Source: an uncultured Comamonadaceae bacterium
GTDB taxonomy: Bacteria; Pseudomonadota; Gammaproteobacteria; Burkholderiales; Burkholderiaceae
Direction: 5' to 3'
NCBI GenBank assembly: GCA_946482595.1
Contig: CAMLSD010000037.1
Coordinates: forward strand, 1 to 41,787
Length of the DNA: 41,787 nucleotides
The position numbers were made by a program, and so were the translations under genes. Shown here one piece after another: positions 8,329-16,981 of this stretch. How positions within the stretch are numbered: the stretch's first letter is position 1; each line of letters starts with the position of its first letter. The notes beneath the pieces are model-generated. The model was not told the DNA's origin and ran no database searches. It saw only the letters and a program-made list of their open reading frames with translations.

Positions 8329-9158
8329 CCACGGTACCTTCGCTTCTGGCGCAACTGCCCGGCCAGGCCGCGGGCAGCGCTGCCAACGATGTTGCCGCGT
8401 CGCAAGCGGGCCCGGGTGCGGCAGCCGGCTGGCCGGCTGCGGCACCGCCCAGCGAGGCGAGCAGCCTGCTGGACCTGCTGTATGACGGGTTCTACATGCT
8501 GTTCCTGGTGCGCAGCCGGCAATGGCCGGGGGATGCGACGACGTTCAAGCAGCGCATCCAGGAGTTCCTCGGTGAGGTTGATCGCGGCGCACAGCGCCTG
8601 AAGGCGCCCGCCGAGGACATCCACCTGAGCAAGTTCGCGTTCTGCGCCCTGGTCGACGAGGTGGTGCTGGCCTCGGTGCCTCCGCTGCGTGATGCCTGGG
8701 AGCAACGACCGCTGCAGCTTGAGTACTTTGGCGAACAGCTGGCGGGGGAGCGCTTCTTCGAGCGACTGGATGAGCTGCGCGCGCAAGGTGCTGCGCGGGT
8801 GCAGGTGCTCGAGGTGTTTCACATGTGCCTGCTGCTGGGTTTCCAGGGCCGCTACCGCTTCGAGGGCACCGAAAAGCTCGGCTACCTGACCGCGCGTGTG
8901 GGCGACGAGATCACCCACTTCCGAGGCACGCGCCCGGGCTTTGCGCCGCATGCGCAGGCACCGGACCGCTTCGTCCACCTGCTCAAGCAGGAGATTCCCG
9001 TGTGGGTTGTGGGGGCGGTCTTTCTGCTGGCGGGCGTGCTGGCCTTTGCCGGCCTGCGGTGGAGCCTGGTGAGTCACACCGAGCAGCGCCTGGCGGGCTA
9101 TGAGCAGGTGGTGACGATGCCGCCGCCGGCGGCCCACATCACGATTTCGCTGCCATGA
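8325..9158 (+). CDS. tssL: TssL (DotU/IcmH-like), T6SS inner-membrane protein
   Basis: TssL forms the inner-membrane platform with TssM and contacts the baseplate. The 277-residue protein has an Ala/Pro-rich leader, then the cytoplasmic helical DotU domain (about residues 45-215, with LLDLLYDGFYMLFLVRSRQ, KFAFCALVDEVVLAS and LEVFHMCLLLGFQGRY). A single C-terminal transmembrane helix follows (about 224-246, IPVWVVGAVFLLAGVLAFAG) and a short periplasmic tail. No peptidoglycan-binding OmpA domain is fused; that function is probably supplied by the separate OmpA-type protein at the end of this wing. The 4-bp overlap with tssK fixes the start. Confidence 0.96.
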   Translation: MTTVPSLLAQLPGQAAGSAANDVAASQAGPGAAAGWPAAAPPSEASSLLDLLYDGFYMLFLVRSRQWPGDATTFKQRIQEFLGEVDRGAQRLKAPAEDIHLSKFAFCALVDEVVLASVPPLRDAWEQRPLQLEYFGEQLAGERFFERLDELRAQGAARVQVLEVFHMCLLLGFQGRYRFEGTEKLGYLTARVGDEITHFRGTRPGFAPHAQAPDRFVHLLKQEIPVWVVGAVFLLAGVLAFAGLRWSLVSHTEQRLAGYEQVVTMPPPAAHITISLP

Positions 9159-9177
9159 CAGACCGCCTGCAGGCGCC

Positions 9178-10263
9178 TCAGCGCGAACGATTCGTCTCGG
9201 CGGCCTGGCGCGGCGCCGAAGCGTCCGCTCGCCCGACCGGTGCGCCTGTGCTGCGAGCCGGCCGATGGGTGTCGTCCATGTGGCCGATCAGCGCCGCGAT
9301 CAGGTCGACGTCAGGATCATTGCGCGGTGCTGCGGGCGCGGTGGTCCCGCGCCGGGCCGACACGGCCGCCGGGCCGGAGGCGGGACGCTTGGCGGCGAGC
9401 CGGGTCGTGGCGTGGGGGCCTGGCTTGGCCTTCCCGCCGGCCTTGGCCTGCGCGCCGGGGGGAGTCTTGGCGGCCACCTTGGACTGCGCGCGGGTTGGTG
9501 ACTTCCCCTGCTGGCGGGCCGGTGGCTTGCCCTGCGCCTGGGCCTTTGCCTTGACGGCTGCCTTGCCTTCTGCCTTGCCTTGTGAGCGCCCCCAGGGCCG
9601 GGCTGCGCCCAGCCCGCCCCCCGAGGGGGTCAAGGAAACTTGGGGCGGCCCGGCATTTCCTTGTGTGGCGCGTTGTGTCGTGGCAGGCACCGGTTCAGAC
9701 CGTGCGAGCGCCAGCACCGGGTCGGGTGAGGTCTCGATGCGTGCCGTTTCTCTTTCCGAGAGCGCCCCGCGCTGCTCGGACACCGACACGCTGCCTGGCT
9801 GGGTGCTGGCGGGCGGCAGGCCGGCCAGCGCCTGCCAGGGGTCGGTCGCCGGCCGGTCGATCAGCAGCGGGGCAGGGTCTGTCACCAGCGCCGGCAGGCT
9901 GGCGCTCGACGATCGTGGCGCGTTGGCCATGACCCCGGCGACCGTGTCCTGCACCGTCAGCCGTTCGATGGTGGCGGCGCCTGCGGGCTGGCGGTCGAGC
10001 AGGTCGGTGCTCCGGGCCACCAGCACCACCGCAACGGCACCGACCACCATCACACCGGTGGCCCAGGCGAGGCGTGCCTTGCGGCGCGGTTCGGTGCGCC
10101 GCGACAGCAACGCATGCCACTGTGCCTGCCCGCCCGCGGGCAGGTTCGCCAGCATGCGCAGCCGGGGGTCGTCGCGTTCGTTCGTGTCACTGTCCAGCAG
10201 GCTGGGCATCGCCGCGCCCGCTGGGGGCTCGTGGGTGTCGTGATGGCGGGGTGGTACGGTCAT
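9178..10263 (-). CDS. Unknown single-pass membrane protein with low-complexity tail, antisense inside T6SS wing
   Basis: The product is 361 residues from an ATG with a GAGGGA ribosome-binding site. It has an acidic/basic N-terminus, one transmembrane helix (about residues 70-88, LAWATGVMVVGAVAVVLVAR), then a long probably periplasmic region rich in Ser, Pro and Thr, a Lys/Ala/Gln-rich low-complexity stretch (codons within about 9425-9590) and a short C-terminus (DPDVDLIAALIGHMDDTH). No enzymatic domain is recognised. About 25 residues (GNAGPPQVSLTP through GGGLGAARPWGR) are encoded by a copy of the 81-bp repeat also found at the right end of the window. The gene lies head-on between tssL and the TagX-like gene, interrupting the rightward unit. 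The ribosome-binding site and composed protein argue that it is real; function is unknown. Confidence 0.65.
   Translation of the reverse strand: MTVPPRHHDTHEPPAGAAMPSLLDSDTNERDDPRLRMLANLPAGGQAQWHALLSRRTEPRRKARLAWATGVMVVGAVAVVLVARSTDLLDRQPAGAATIERLTVQDTVAGVMANAPRSSSASLPALVTDPAPLLIDRPATDPWQALAGLPPASTQPGSVSVSEQRGALSERETARIETSPDPVLALARSEPVPATTQRATQGNAGPPQVSLTPSGGGLGAARPWGRSQGKAEGKAAVKAKAQAQGKPPARQQGKSPTRAQSKVAAKTPPGAQAKAGGKAKPGPHATTRLAAKRPASGPAAVSARRGTTAPAAPRNDPDVDLIAALIGHMDDTHRPARSTGAPVGRADASAPRQAAETNRSR
9586..9660. repeat. Dispersed GC-rich repeat copy inside a coding sequence
   Basis: The stretch from gcgcccccagg through caaggaaacttggggcgg and ttt-cttg recurs at 41660-41735 and 41739-41787. 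The first 49 bases are identical to the last 49 bases of the window. It contains a GGGCTG/CAGCCC stem with a 4-nt loop and a CCCCC/GGGGG stem. Here it lies within the 9178-10263 gene and leaves the frame open. Confidence 0.9.
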
Positions 10264-10283
10264 GAGTCCCTCGGCGGCGTGCC

Positions 10284-10300
10284 GACCCGATCGGCGGGTC
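10284..10300. promoter_or_regulatory. Inverted repeat in short divergent gap
   Basis: GACCCG-ATCGG-CGGGTC lies in the 95-bp gap between the antisense membrane-protein gene and the TagX-like gene. It may be an operator for the antisense gene or an accidental GC palindrome. Confidence 0.25.
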
Positions 10301-10358
10301 CTGGTGCGGCGCATTCTAGGCCGGCACCGGCATGCACGGTGCAAGCGGAGGGGTGGCC

Positions 10359-11243
10359 ATGCTGTATCTGATGGTTGCGCTGTATTTCGTGGCGGCCGTG
10401 ATGGCGATTGCCGTGGTCCTGTTCGACGGGCCGCGCAGCTGGCTGTCGCGCGGTACCCGGGCGGCATCCGGATCGCTCGTCAGCGGCGCCAGGCTGGCCC
10501 AGGGCGGTGTGGGTCGAGGCATGGGGCGTGCGGCCCGGTGCCTGCGCGCGGCAGGCCGCTGGCTGCACGACATGTTTGTCGCACGGTGGGCCATCGGCTG
10601 GGGCGCGCTGGCCGTGTTGCTGCTTCCCGCGTTGCTGGTGTCGCTGCTGCAGGCACCGCGGCAACTGGGCGGCTTTGACCACGATGATGCCGGCGCGCGC
10701 GATGCGTTGGTGGCGCAGTTGCTTCATGGCGAACAACTCGTGGCGCCGGCACCCCTGCCGCCCGAGGTGTTCGTGACGGCCGAGGTGGAGCTGCAGCGCC
10801 CGATGCTGGCATCGGCCGATCGACGCTGGGACCTGCTCGATCCCGAGTTCAGGCAACGGCTGCTGGTGGCCTACCGGCTGATGCGCGAGCGGCATGGCTA
10901 CGAGATGGTGCTGATCGAGGGCTACCGCAGTCCGCAGCGCCAGGCTGCCCTGCAGGCCGCCGGTCCGCACGTGACCAACGCCGCGCCGTGGCAGAGCTAC
11001 CACCAGTACGGCCTGGCTGCGGACAGCGCCTTCCTGCGTGACAACAAGCTGGTGATCTCCGAACGCGATCCGTGGGCCATGCAGGGCTACCGGTTGTTCG
11101 GCGAGGTTGCCGAGTCCGTCGGCCTGACCTGGGGTGGCCGATGGAAGCTCATGGACTTCGGGCATGTGGAATGGCGCAAGCCAGGACTGGTTCGCCGGCC
11201 CCCGCCGGACGAGCAAGCGCTGCCCACCCCATCTGCCCAATGA
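10359..11243 (+). CDS. TagX-like M15 peptidoglycan peptidase, T6SS-associated
   Basis: The ATG at 10359 follows a strong GGAGGGG site and gives 294 residues. There is an N-terminal membrane helix (about 2-22), a basic linker, a second hydrophobic helix (about 77-98) and a C-terminal D-Ala-D-Ala carboxypeptidase/L,D-endopeptidase domain of family M15. The metal-binding pattern is visible: EGYRSPQRQ (187-195), SYHQYGLAAD with His215 and Asp222, and DFGHVEW with His269. A peptidase of this family, TagX of Acinetobacter, is needed for T6SS assembly, presumably by opening the cell wall for the apparatus. Position directly before tssM supports the same role here. An alternative is a general wall-remodelling enzyme. 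Confidence 0.85.
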   Translation: MLYLMVALYFVAAVMAIAVVLFDGPRSWLSRGTRAASGSLVSGARLAQGGVGRGMGRAARCLRAAGRWLHDMFVARWAIGWGALAVLLLPALLVSLLQAPRQLGGFDHDDAGARDALVAQLLHGEQLVAPAPLPPEVFVTAEVELQRPMLASADRRWDLLDPEFRQRLLVAYRLMRERHGYEMVLIEGYRSPQRQAALQAAGPHVTNAAPWQSYHQYGLAADSAFLRDNKLVISERDPWAMQGYRLFGEVAESVGLTWGGRWKLMDFGHVEWRKPGLVRRPPPDEQALPTPSAQ

Positions 11244-11254
11244 ATTGAACTGAC

Positions 11255-14200
11255 ATGCAACGACTTCGCTATTGGCTGCTCGACCGGCGTACCTGGACCC
11301 TGCTGGGTTTCCTGGCCCTGGTCATGTTCCTGTTCGTGGGCGTCGACCAGTTGCTCATCGCGGCTGGCTGGGCCGTGGCCATCCTGGTGGTGGTGCTGGG
11401 TGTCTGGCTTGCCACGTGGATCGTGCGCAGGGTCCGTGCACAGAGGCAGTCCGCACAGCTCGAGGGGACCATTGCTTCACAAGCAGCAGGCTCGCCGCAG
11501 GCTGCCGGGGACGATGCGCGCCAGGCCCAGGTGCAGGCCCTGCAGAAGCGCCTGCGCGATGCAATCGCCACGCTGAAGTCGTCGCAACTGGGTGAAAGCT
11601 CAGGTGCCGCGGCCCTGTACGAGCTGCCCTGGTACATGGTGATCGGCAACCCCGCCGCAGGCAAGAGTTCGGCCATCGCGCGCTCCGGGCTGCGCTTTCC
11701 GCTGGCTGACGGTGGTGCGGTGGCGGCCCAGGGCATTGCCGGCACGCGCAACTGCGACTGGTTCTTCACGACGGAAGGCATCCTGCTCGACACCGCCGGG
11801 CGCTACGCCGTGCATGAGGAGGATCGCAAGGAGTGGCTCGACTTCCTCGGGCTGCTGAAGCGGCACCGCCCGCTGGCCCCGATCAACGGCATCATCGTCA
11901 CGGTCAGCGTGGCTGAACTGATGGGCCAGCGCCCCGAGTTCGCGATCGACCTGGCGCGCCAGCTGCGTCAGCGGGTGCAGGAGCTGACCGAACGCCTGGA
12001 GGTGTTTGCGCCGGTCTACCTGATGTTCACCAAGGCCGATCTGATCGCCGGATTCGTCGAGTACTTCGAAGACCGTGATCCGGCCGAGCGTGAGCGGATC
12101 TGGGGCGCCACGCTGAGCTACGACGCGCAGGGCAAGCTCGATGCGATGGAGGCGTTCGATCGCGAGTTCGACCTGCTGCACGAAGGCCTGAAGGCCAGCG
12201 CGATCGCCCGCATGACGCTGCACCGCGGGCAGGCCATGCAGCCGGGGGTGCTGAGCTTCCCGCTGGAGTTCCAGGCCCTCAAGACACCGCTGCGCACCTT
12301 CGTGGCCACGTTGTTCGAGCGCAATCCCTACCAGTTCCAGCCAGTGTTCCGGGGGTTCTACTTCACCAGCTCGGTCCAGCAGGGGCAGGCCAGCAGCCGC
12401 TCGGACGAGCGCGTGGCGCGCCGCTTCGCGCTGTCGCAGGGCGGGCGCCGGGACCTGGCCGAGGTGCATTCGAGCAGCGGCTTTTTCCTGAAGGAGCTGT
12501 TCTCGAAGGTGATCTTCGCGGACCGCCAGCTCGTGCGCCAGTACAGCAGCCGCGCCAAGATCCGGCTGCGCATGGCCACGTTTGCCGCCTGCGTGGCCCT
12601 GCTGGGCCTGATGCTGGGGGGCTGGACCTGGTCCTACCTGGGCAACCGGCAATTGGTGATCAACACGCAGGCCGACATCGACCAGGCGGTGAAGCTGCAG
12701 TCCTCGCGCATCGATCTGCAGTCGCGCCTGGAGGCGCTGTCGCTGCTGCAGGACCGCCTGGCGCAGTTGCAGGCCTATCGGGAAGACCGGCCCTGGGCGA
12801 TCCGGCTGGGCCTGTACCAGGGCGACCTGATCGAGGACAAGCTCAAGCAGCTCTACTTCGACGGCGTGCGCGAGGTGATGCTCCGCCCGGTGGCCTCGGC
12901 CATCGAGGCGCACCTGGGCCAGGTGAACGTGCACGCCGCACGTCTCAAGCCCCTGGAGCGCACCGAAGGTCTGCTCAGTGCGCCTGGCGCGGTGTCACCG
13001 ACCGCCACCGGCGAGCCCCGGGCCATCAGCCACTACAGCGCGGCCCAGACCGACGATGTGACCGATGCCTACAACGCACTCAAGACTTACGTGATGCTGG
13101 CCGATCGCAGCCGAGCCGATCCGGCCCACCTGAGCGATCAGATCACGCGTTTCTGGCGTGGCTGGCTGGAGGTGAACCGCGGCACGATGCCGCGCGATGA
13201 ACTCCTGCGCAGCGCCGAGCGGCTGATCGCCTTCACGATTGCCCAGGCGCGTGACGAACGCTTCCCCGAAGTGGCCAACGACCTGGCCCTGCTGGACCAG
13301 ACCCGCGAGAACCTGCGCCGGGTGATCACCGGCATGCCGGCCCGCGAGCGGGTCTATGCCGAGATCCGTGCCCGTGCATCGACCCGCTTCCCGCCGGTGA
13401 GCGTGGCCGCCATGGTGCGCGAGCAGGATCGTGCGGCCATCGCCGGCAGCCATGCCATCTCGGGGGCCTTCAGCCGGGCCGCCTGGGAAGGCTATGTCCA
13501 GGATGCGATCCGCCATGCGGCCAACAACGAGCTGCAGACGGACGACTGGGTGCTGCGCACCTCCGCGCGCGACGACCTGACGCTCGAGGGCAGCCCGGAG
13601 CAGATCGAAAAGGCCCTGGTCGAGCAGTACAAGCGTGAATACGTGCGGGAGTGGCAGCGTTTCGTCCAGGGCATCACGATCCCGGACTTTGCCGACTTTG
13701 ATGCGGCCGTGACCCAGATGAACCGCCTGGGCGACACCCAGGATTCACCGATCGCGCTGGTGCTGCGCCGCCTGCACGACGAGACCTCCTGGGACAACCC
13801 GGGCCCGGTGAATGAAGGGATCTCGCGCTACACGCGCGGTGCGGTGGAATGGTTCAAGCAGGCGGTGCTGCGCCAGTCGCCGGCACCGATCAATGTGAAC
13901 GTCAATGCACCGGCCGGGCTGGGGGAGATCCCGCTCGGGCCGATCGGGCGCGAGTTCCAGGGCCTGACGCGCATCATGATCAGCCGTGACGGTTCAGCCA
14001 GCCTGATCGATGCCTACCTGGCGTCCTTGTCCAAGGTGCGCACGCGCCTGAACCAGATGAAGAACCAGGGCGACACCGGGCACCTCAGCCGGCAGCTCAT
14101 GCAGCAGACCCTCGAAGGGTCGGGTTCGGAACTGGCTGATGCGCAGCGGCTGGTGGACGAGCAGATGCTCAGTGGGCTGGGCGATTCGCTCAAATCGACG

Positions 14201-15061
14201 CTGCGCCCGCTGCTGGTGCGTCCGCTGATCCAGTCGTTTGCCGTGCTGGTGCCGTCCACCGAACGGGAACTCAACCGCGTCTGGCAGGCACAGGTGGTCG
14301 ACCCCTTCGACAGCACGCTGATGCCGAAGTACCCGTTCTCCGGCCAGGCCCGCATCGAGGCCACGCCGGCCGAGATCGCCAAGGTGTTCGGCGCCCAGGG
14401 GGCGATCGCGAAGTACTCTGAACAGACGCTGGGGCCGCTGGTCGTGCGCCGTGGCGACACGATCACGCCGCGCACCTGGGCGGACATCGGCGTGCGGCTG
14501 ACGCCCGAGTTCAGTGCCAACTTTGCGGCCTGGGTGGCCCAGGCAGGGGAGGGCGGCGATGGCGCCGGCGCAGCGGGGGTGCCGCAGAGCGTGTTCCAGA
14601 TCCTGCCGCAACCTGCGCCGGGTCTGACCGAGTACACCATCGAGATCGATGGTCAGGTACTGCGCTATCGCAACGGAGCCTCCAGCTGGACCAACTTCGT
14701 GTGGCCGGGGCCGCAGGGTGTGCCGGGTGCGCGGGTCTCGGGCCTCGCCTTCGATGGCAAGGCGATCGAATACTTCAACGAGCCGGGGCATTTCGGGTTC
14801 GAGAAGTTGTTGAGCTCGGCGCAGCGCCGCAAGCTCGACGGCGGGGTGTTCGAGCTGCGCTGGCCGCATGGCTCGGGCACCAGCGTGAGCGTGCATCTGC
14901 GCATCGTCAGCAACGCGGGTTCGGGTGCAGCGGCAGGCCGGCAGGCCGGCCTGCGGGGGCTGCGCCTGCCGCGCGCGATCGCCGGGCTTGCGCCGAGTGA
15001 GCCGGCCATGGCGGGCCTGCAGCCCACTGCCGTCGAGCGCGCCCAGGGAGCCACGCCATGA
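11255..15061 (+). CDS. tssM: TssM (IcmF-like), T6SS membrane complex protein
   Basis: TssM spans the inner membrane and periplasm and forms the channel core with TssL and TssJ. The 1268-residue protein has two N-terminal transmembrane helices (about 14-34 and 38-57). A cytoplasmic NTPase-like domain follows, with Walker A GNPAAGKSS (131-139) and a LLDTAGRY Walker-B-like segment (about 177-184). A third transmembrane helix lies near 438-460 (MATFAACVALLGLMLGGWTW). The large periplasmic region ends in a beta-rich domain (FELRWPHGSGTSVSVHLRI). The Walker A has Ala and Ser where GxPGxGKTT is usual, but the Gly-Lys-Ser core is kept, so nucleotide binding remains plausible. The stop overlaps the tagF ATG by 4 bp. 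Confidence 0.97.
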   Translation: MQRLRYWLLDRRTWTLLGFLALVMFLFVGVDQLLIAAGWAVAILVVVLGVWLATWIVRRVRAQRQSAQLEGTIASQAAGSPQAAGDDARQAQVQALQKRLRDAIATLKSSQLGESSGAAALYELPWYMVIGNPAAGKSSAIARSGLRFPLADGGAVAAQGIAGTRNCDWFFTTEGILLDTAGRYAVHEEDRKEWLDFLGLLKRHRPLAPINGIIVTVSVAELMGQRPEFAIDLARQLRQRVQELTERLEVFAPVYLMFTKADLIAGFVEYFEDRDPAERERIWGATLSYDAQGKLDAMEAFDREFDLLHEGLKASAIARMTLHRGQAMQPGVLSFPLEFQALKTPLRTFVATLFERNPYQFQPVFRGFYFTSSVQQGQASSRSDERVARRFALSQGGRRDLAEVHSSSGFFLKELFSKVIFADRQLVRQYSSRAKIRLRMATFAACVALLGLMLGGWTWSYLGNRQLVINTQADIDQAVKLQSSRIDLQSRLEALSLLQDRLAQLQAYREDRPWAIRLGLYQGDLIEDKLKQLYFDGVREVMLRPVASAIEAHLGQVNVHAARLKPLERTEGLLSAPGAVSPTATGEPRAISHYSAAQTDDVTDAYNALKTYVMLADRSRADPAHLSDQITRFWRGWLEVNRGTMPRDELLRSAERLIAFTIAQARDERFPEVANDLALLDQTRENLRRVITGMPARERVYAEIRARASTRFPPVSVAAMVREQDRAAIAGSHAISGAFSRAAWEGYVQDAIRHAANNELQTDDWVLRTSARDDLTLEGSPEQIEKALVEQYKREYVREWQRFVQGITIPDFADFDAAVTQMNRLGDTQDSPIALVLRRLHDETSWDNPGPVNEGISRYTRGAVEWFKQAVLRQSPAPINVNVNAPAGLGEIPLGPIGREFQGLTRIMISRDGSASLIDAYLASLSKVRTRLNQMKNQGDTGHLSRQLMQQTLEGSGSELADAQRLVDEQMLSGLGDSLKSTLRPLLVRPLIQSFAVLVPSTERELNRVWQAQVVDPFDSTLMPKYPFSGQARIEATPAEIAKVFGAQGAIAKYSEQTLGPLVVRRGDTITPRTWADIGVRLTPEFSANFAAWVAQAGEGGDGAGAAGVPQSVFQILPQPAPGLTEYTIEIDGQVLRYRNGASSWTNFVWPGPQGVPGARVSGLAFDGKAIEYFNEPGHFGFEKLLSSAQRRKLDGGVFELRWPHGSGTSVSVHLRIVSNAGSGAAAGRQAGLRGLRLPRAIAGLAPSEPAMAGLQPTAVERAQGATP

Positions 15062-16080
15062 CGGCCGCTCTGATGCCGCTGGCCTACTTCGGCAAGGTGC
15101 CATCGCGTGGCGATTTCATTCGCAGCAGCCATTCGGCCGACCTGGTCGGCACCCTGGATCGCTGGATCACCCAGGCCATGGAACAACTGTCCGGTGACCC
15201 GCGCTGGAAGCTCGTCTACGACACGGCCACGCCGGTGGACTTCGCTTTTGTCGGGCCGCGCAGCGGCGCCGCGATCGCGGGGCAACTGCAACCCAGTCGC
15301 GACAGCTCGGACCGGCGGTTCCCCTTTGTCACGGCCGGCAGTGTCGATGTGACGGCCGCGCCGCATTTCGCTGCGCGCAGCCCGATGGCCTTTGCCCGGG
15401 TGTGGTCCCGGCTGCAGGCGGTGGGCGCGCGCTGCATCGCCACCAACGATGTGGCGTCGCTGCAGGGCGAGCTGGCGGGCATGCAGCTCGATGTGGCCTG
15501 CGATGCCGGTGCCTATGAAGCGCCATGGCGCGACTACCTCGAGATCGCGACGATGGCGCAGCTCGATGAGCAGATCGCCCGCGCCGGCCATCAAGCCTCG
15601 GTGCGCCAGATGCTGCTGGGCCTCGGGCTGTTGCTCGAGCCGGTGCGCTCGCAACCGTCCCAGCCAATCGGCAAGGGACTGCTGCTGCCGATGGTGCCGG
15701 ATCGCCTGCAGGGTGCACTGCTGTCCGCCCTGTGGCTTCAGATCGTGCTGTCGTTCATCGAGACCACCGATGCCGAGATCGGCCTGTTGCTGCCGCAGAG
15801 CGACCCGGCCCACTTGCTGCTGTGCTTCAACAGTGCGTGTGCGCGCGGGCTGGCGGCGGCGCTGGACCGGCGCGCCGTGCCGGATCACTTCGTCGACCTG
15901 CGCGAGTCGCAGTGGGTCGAAGACTGCGTGCGCGATCAATCGCGGCTGCAGCTGCTGTCCGACCACCTGCGCGACCCGCAGCTGAGTCTGCGGCGAGCCC
16001 TCGAGACCTTCAATGAAACCTTCAACCATGCTGCTGGCCATTCGCTCCACAAGGGACCTGTCCATGCTCGCCATCCGTGA
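15058..16080 (+). CDS. tagF: TagF (ImpM-like) T6SS accessory/regulatory protein
   Basis: TagF proteins act as posttranslational repressors of T6SS firing in Pseudomonas and are widespread accessory genes in T6SS loci. The 340-residue product begins with the family N-terminus (MPLAYFGKVPSRGDFIR, with the GK.P..GDF signature at about residues 12-21) and continues with LDRWITQAME and SDRRFPFVTAG. The C-terminal half (LLLPMVPDRLQGALLSALWL) is less conserved. It overlaps tssM by 4 bp and its last codons overlap the beginning of the frame of the next gene; the OmpA-type gene starts 17 nt before its stop. No fused phosphatase domain is present. The Pseudomonas-type repressor role is by analogy only. 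Confidence 0.92.
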   Translation: MTAALMPLAYFGKVPSRGDFIRSSHSADLVGTLDRWITQAMEQLSGDPRWKLVYDTATPVDFAFVGPRSGAAIAGQLQPSRDSSDRRFPFVTAGSVDVTAAPHFAARSPMAFARVWSRLQAVGARCIATNDVASLQGELAGMQLDVACDAGAYEAPWRDYLEIATMAQLDEQIARAGHQASVRQMLLGLGLLLEPVRSQPSQPIGKGLLLPMVPDRLQGALLSALWLQIVLSFIETTDAEIGLLLPQSDPAHLLLCFNSACARGLAAALDRRAVPDHFVDLRESQWVEDCVRDQSRLQLLSDHLRDPQLSLRRALETFNETFNHAAGHSLHKGPVHARHP

Positions 16081-16912
16081 AGTTCACCCCCGGGTGCGGT
16101 GGGGGCGACGCTTGCAGACCGGGGTGCTGGTCGCCGCACTGTGCGCCGGTGCTGCCATGTCGCCGGCCCTTGCGCAGACGGCCACGGTGATCGACGGCCA
16201 GGCCCAGGAGGCGCAGGCCGCGCGTCAGGTGGTGGTCACCGGCAAGGTGCCGGACGAGGCGACCCGCGCGGTCATCCTCGCTCGCCTGCGCCAGCTCTAC
16301 GGCGCCGATGCCGTGGTCGACCAGATCCAGGTCACGCAGGTGGTGGCCCCGCCCAACTGGTCGGCCCACGTCGAGCAGTTGATCGGGCCCAACCTGAAAC
16401 AGGTGCAGCGCGGTCAGCTCAGCGTGCAGGGCAACAACGTCGAGTTCAAGGGCGAGGTGGGCAGCGAGGCGATACGCCAGCAGGTCGCCAGTGTGGCGGC
16501 ACAGGGCCTCAACGCAACCTATGTCGTCAGGAACAGCCTGCGTGTGGCGGCCCGCGAGCAGGACACGATCGATGCGGTGCTGGCCAACCGGATCGTGGAG
16601 TTCGAGCCCGGCAGCTCGACGCTCACTGCGTCCGGGGTGGCGATCATCGACGAGCTCGCACGTGCGCTGGCCGGCCTGGGCACGCGCAAGGTCGAGGTGA
16701 TCGGGCACACCGATGCGATCGGTGCACGCGACATGAACATTGCGCTGTCGCGTGCCCGTGCCGACGCGGTGAAGGCCCAGCTGGAGCGGCGGGGCATTGC
16801 GGCGGATCGTGTCACGACGTCGGGTGAAGGCCCCGATCGACCGGTGGCGAGCAACAGCACGGCCGACGGTCGGGCGCGCAACCGCCGCATCGAGTTCCGC
16901 GTCAGCGAGTGA
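16064..16912 (+). CDS. BON-like/OmpA family peptidoglycan-binding protein, T6SS-associated
   Basis: The ATG at 16064 is preceded by AAGGGA and gives a 282-residue exported protein with a signal peptide ending SPALAQ. After it come two alpha/beta segments resembling BON domains (VVVTGKVPDEATRAVILARL; GQLSVQGNNVEFKGEVGSEA). A C-terminal OmpA-like peptidoglycan-binding domain follows (about residues 180-282: FEPGSSTLTASGVAIIDEL, VEVIGHTDAIGARDMNIALS, with the conserved Asp and Arg). It terminates the rightward wing. Since TssL here lacks its own wall-binding domain, this protein is the best candidate for anchoring the membrane complex to peptidoglycan; that is inference. An in-frame ATG at 16028 is an alternative start but would precede the signal peptide with 12 extra residues. 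Confidence 0.88.
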   Translation: MLAIREVHPRVRWGRRLQTGVLVAALCAGAAMSPALAQTATVIDGQAQEAQAARQVVVTGKVPDEATRAVILARLRQLYGADAVVDQIQVTQVVAPPNWSAHVEQLIGPNLKQVQRGQLSVQGNNVEFKGEVGSEAIRQQVASVAAQGLNATYVVRNSLRVAAREQDTIDAVLANRIVEFEPGSSTLTASGVAIIDELARALAGLGTRKVEVIGHTDAIGARDMNIALSRARADAVKAQLERRGIAADRVTTSGEGPDRPVASNSTADGRARNRRIEFRVSE

Positions 16913-16921
16913 TGCGGCCGT

Positions 16922-16971
16922 GCAGCCATCGGGCTGCGCGGTGCCCCCCACCGTGGCAGGTCATCGGTGGG
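16922..16971. terminator. Candidate bidirectional terminator between ompA-type gene and tssA
   Basis: Two hairpins fill the 69-bp gap between convergent genes: GCAGCC-ATCG-GGCTGC (16922-16937) and CCCACCG-N11-CGGTGGG (16947-16971). Neither has a clean T-run on either strand, so termination may be inefficient or factor-aided. Confidence 0.45.
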
Positions 16972-16981
16972 TCTGCAGGGT

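Noticed and set aside
9425..9590. Lys/Ala/Gln-rich codons considered as a DNA tandem repeat or a histone-H1-like protein
   Set aside because: The units are irregular at DNA level and the tail is attached to a transmembrane helix, so a membrane protein with a low-complexity tail fits better.
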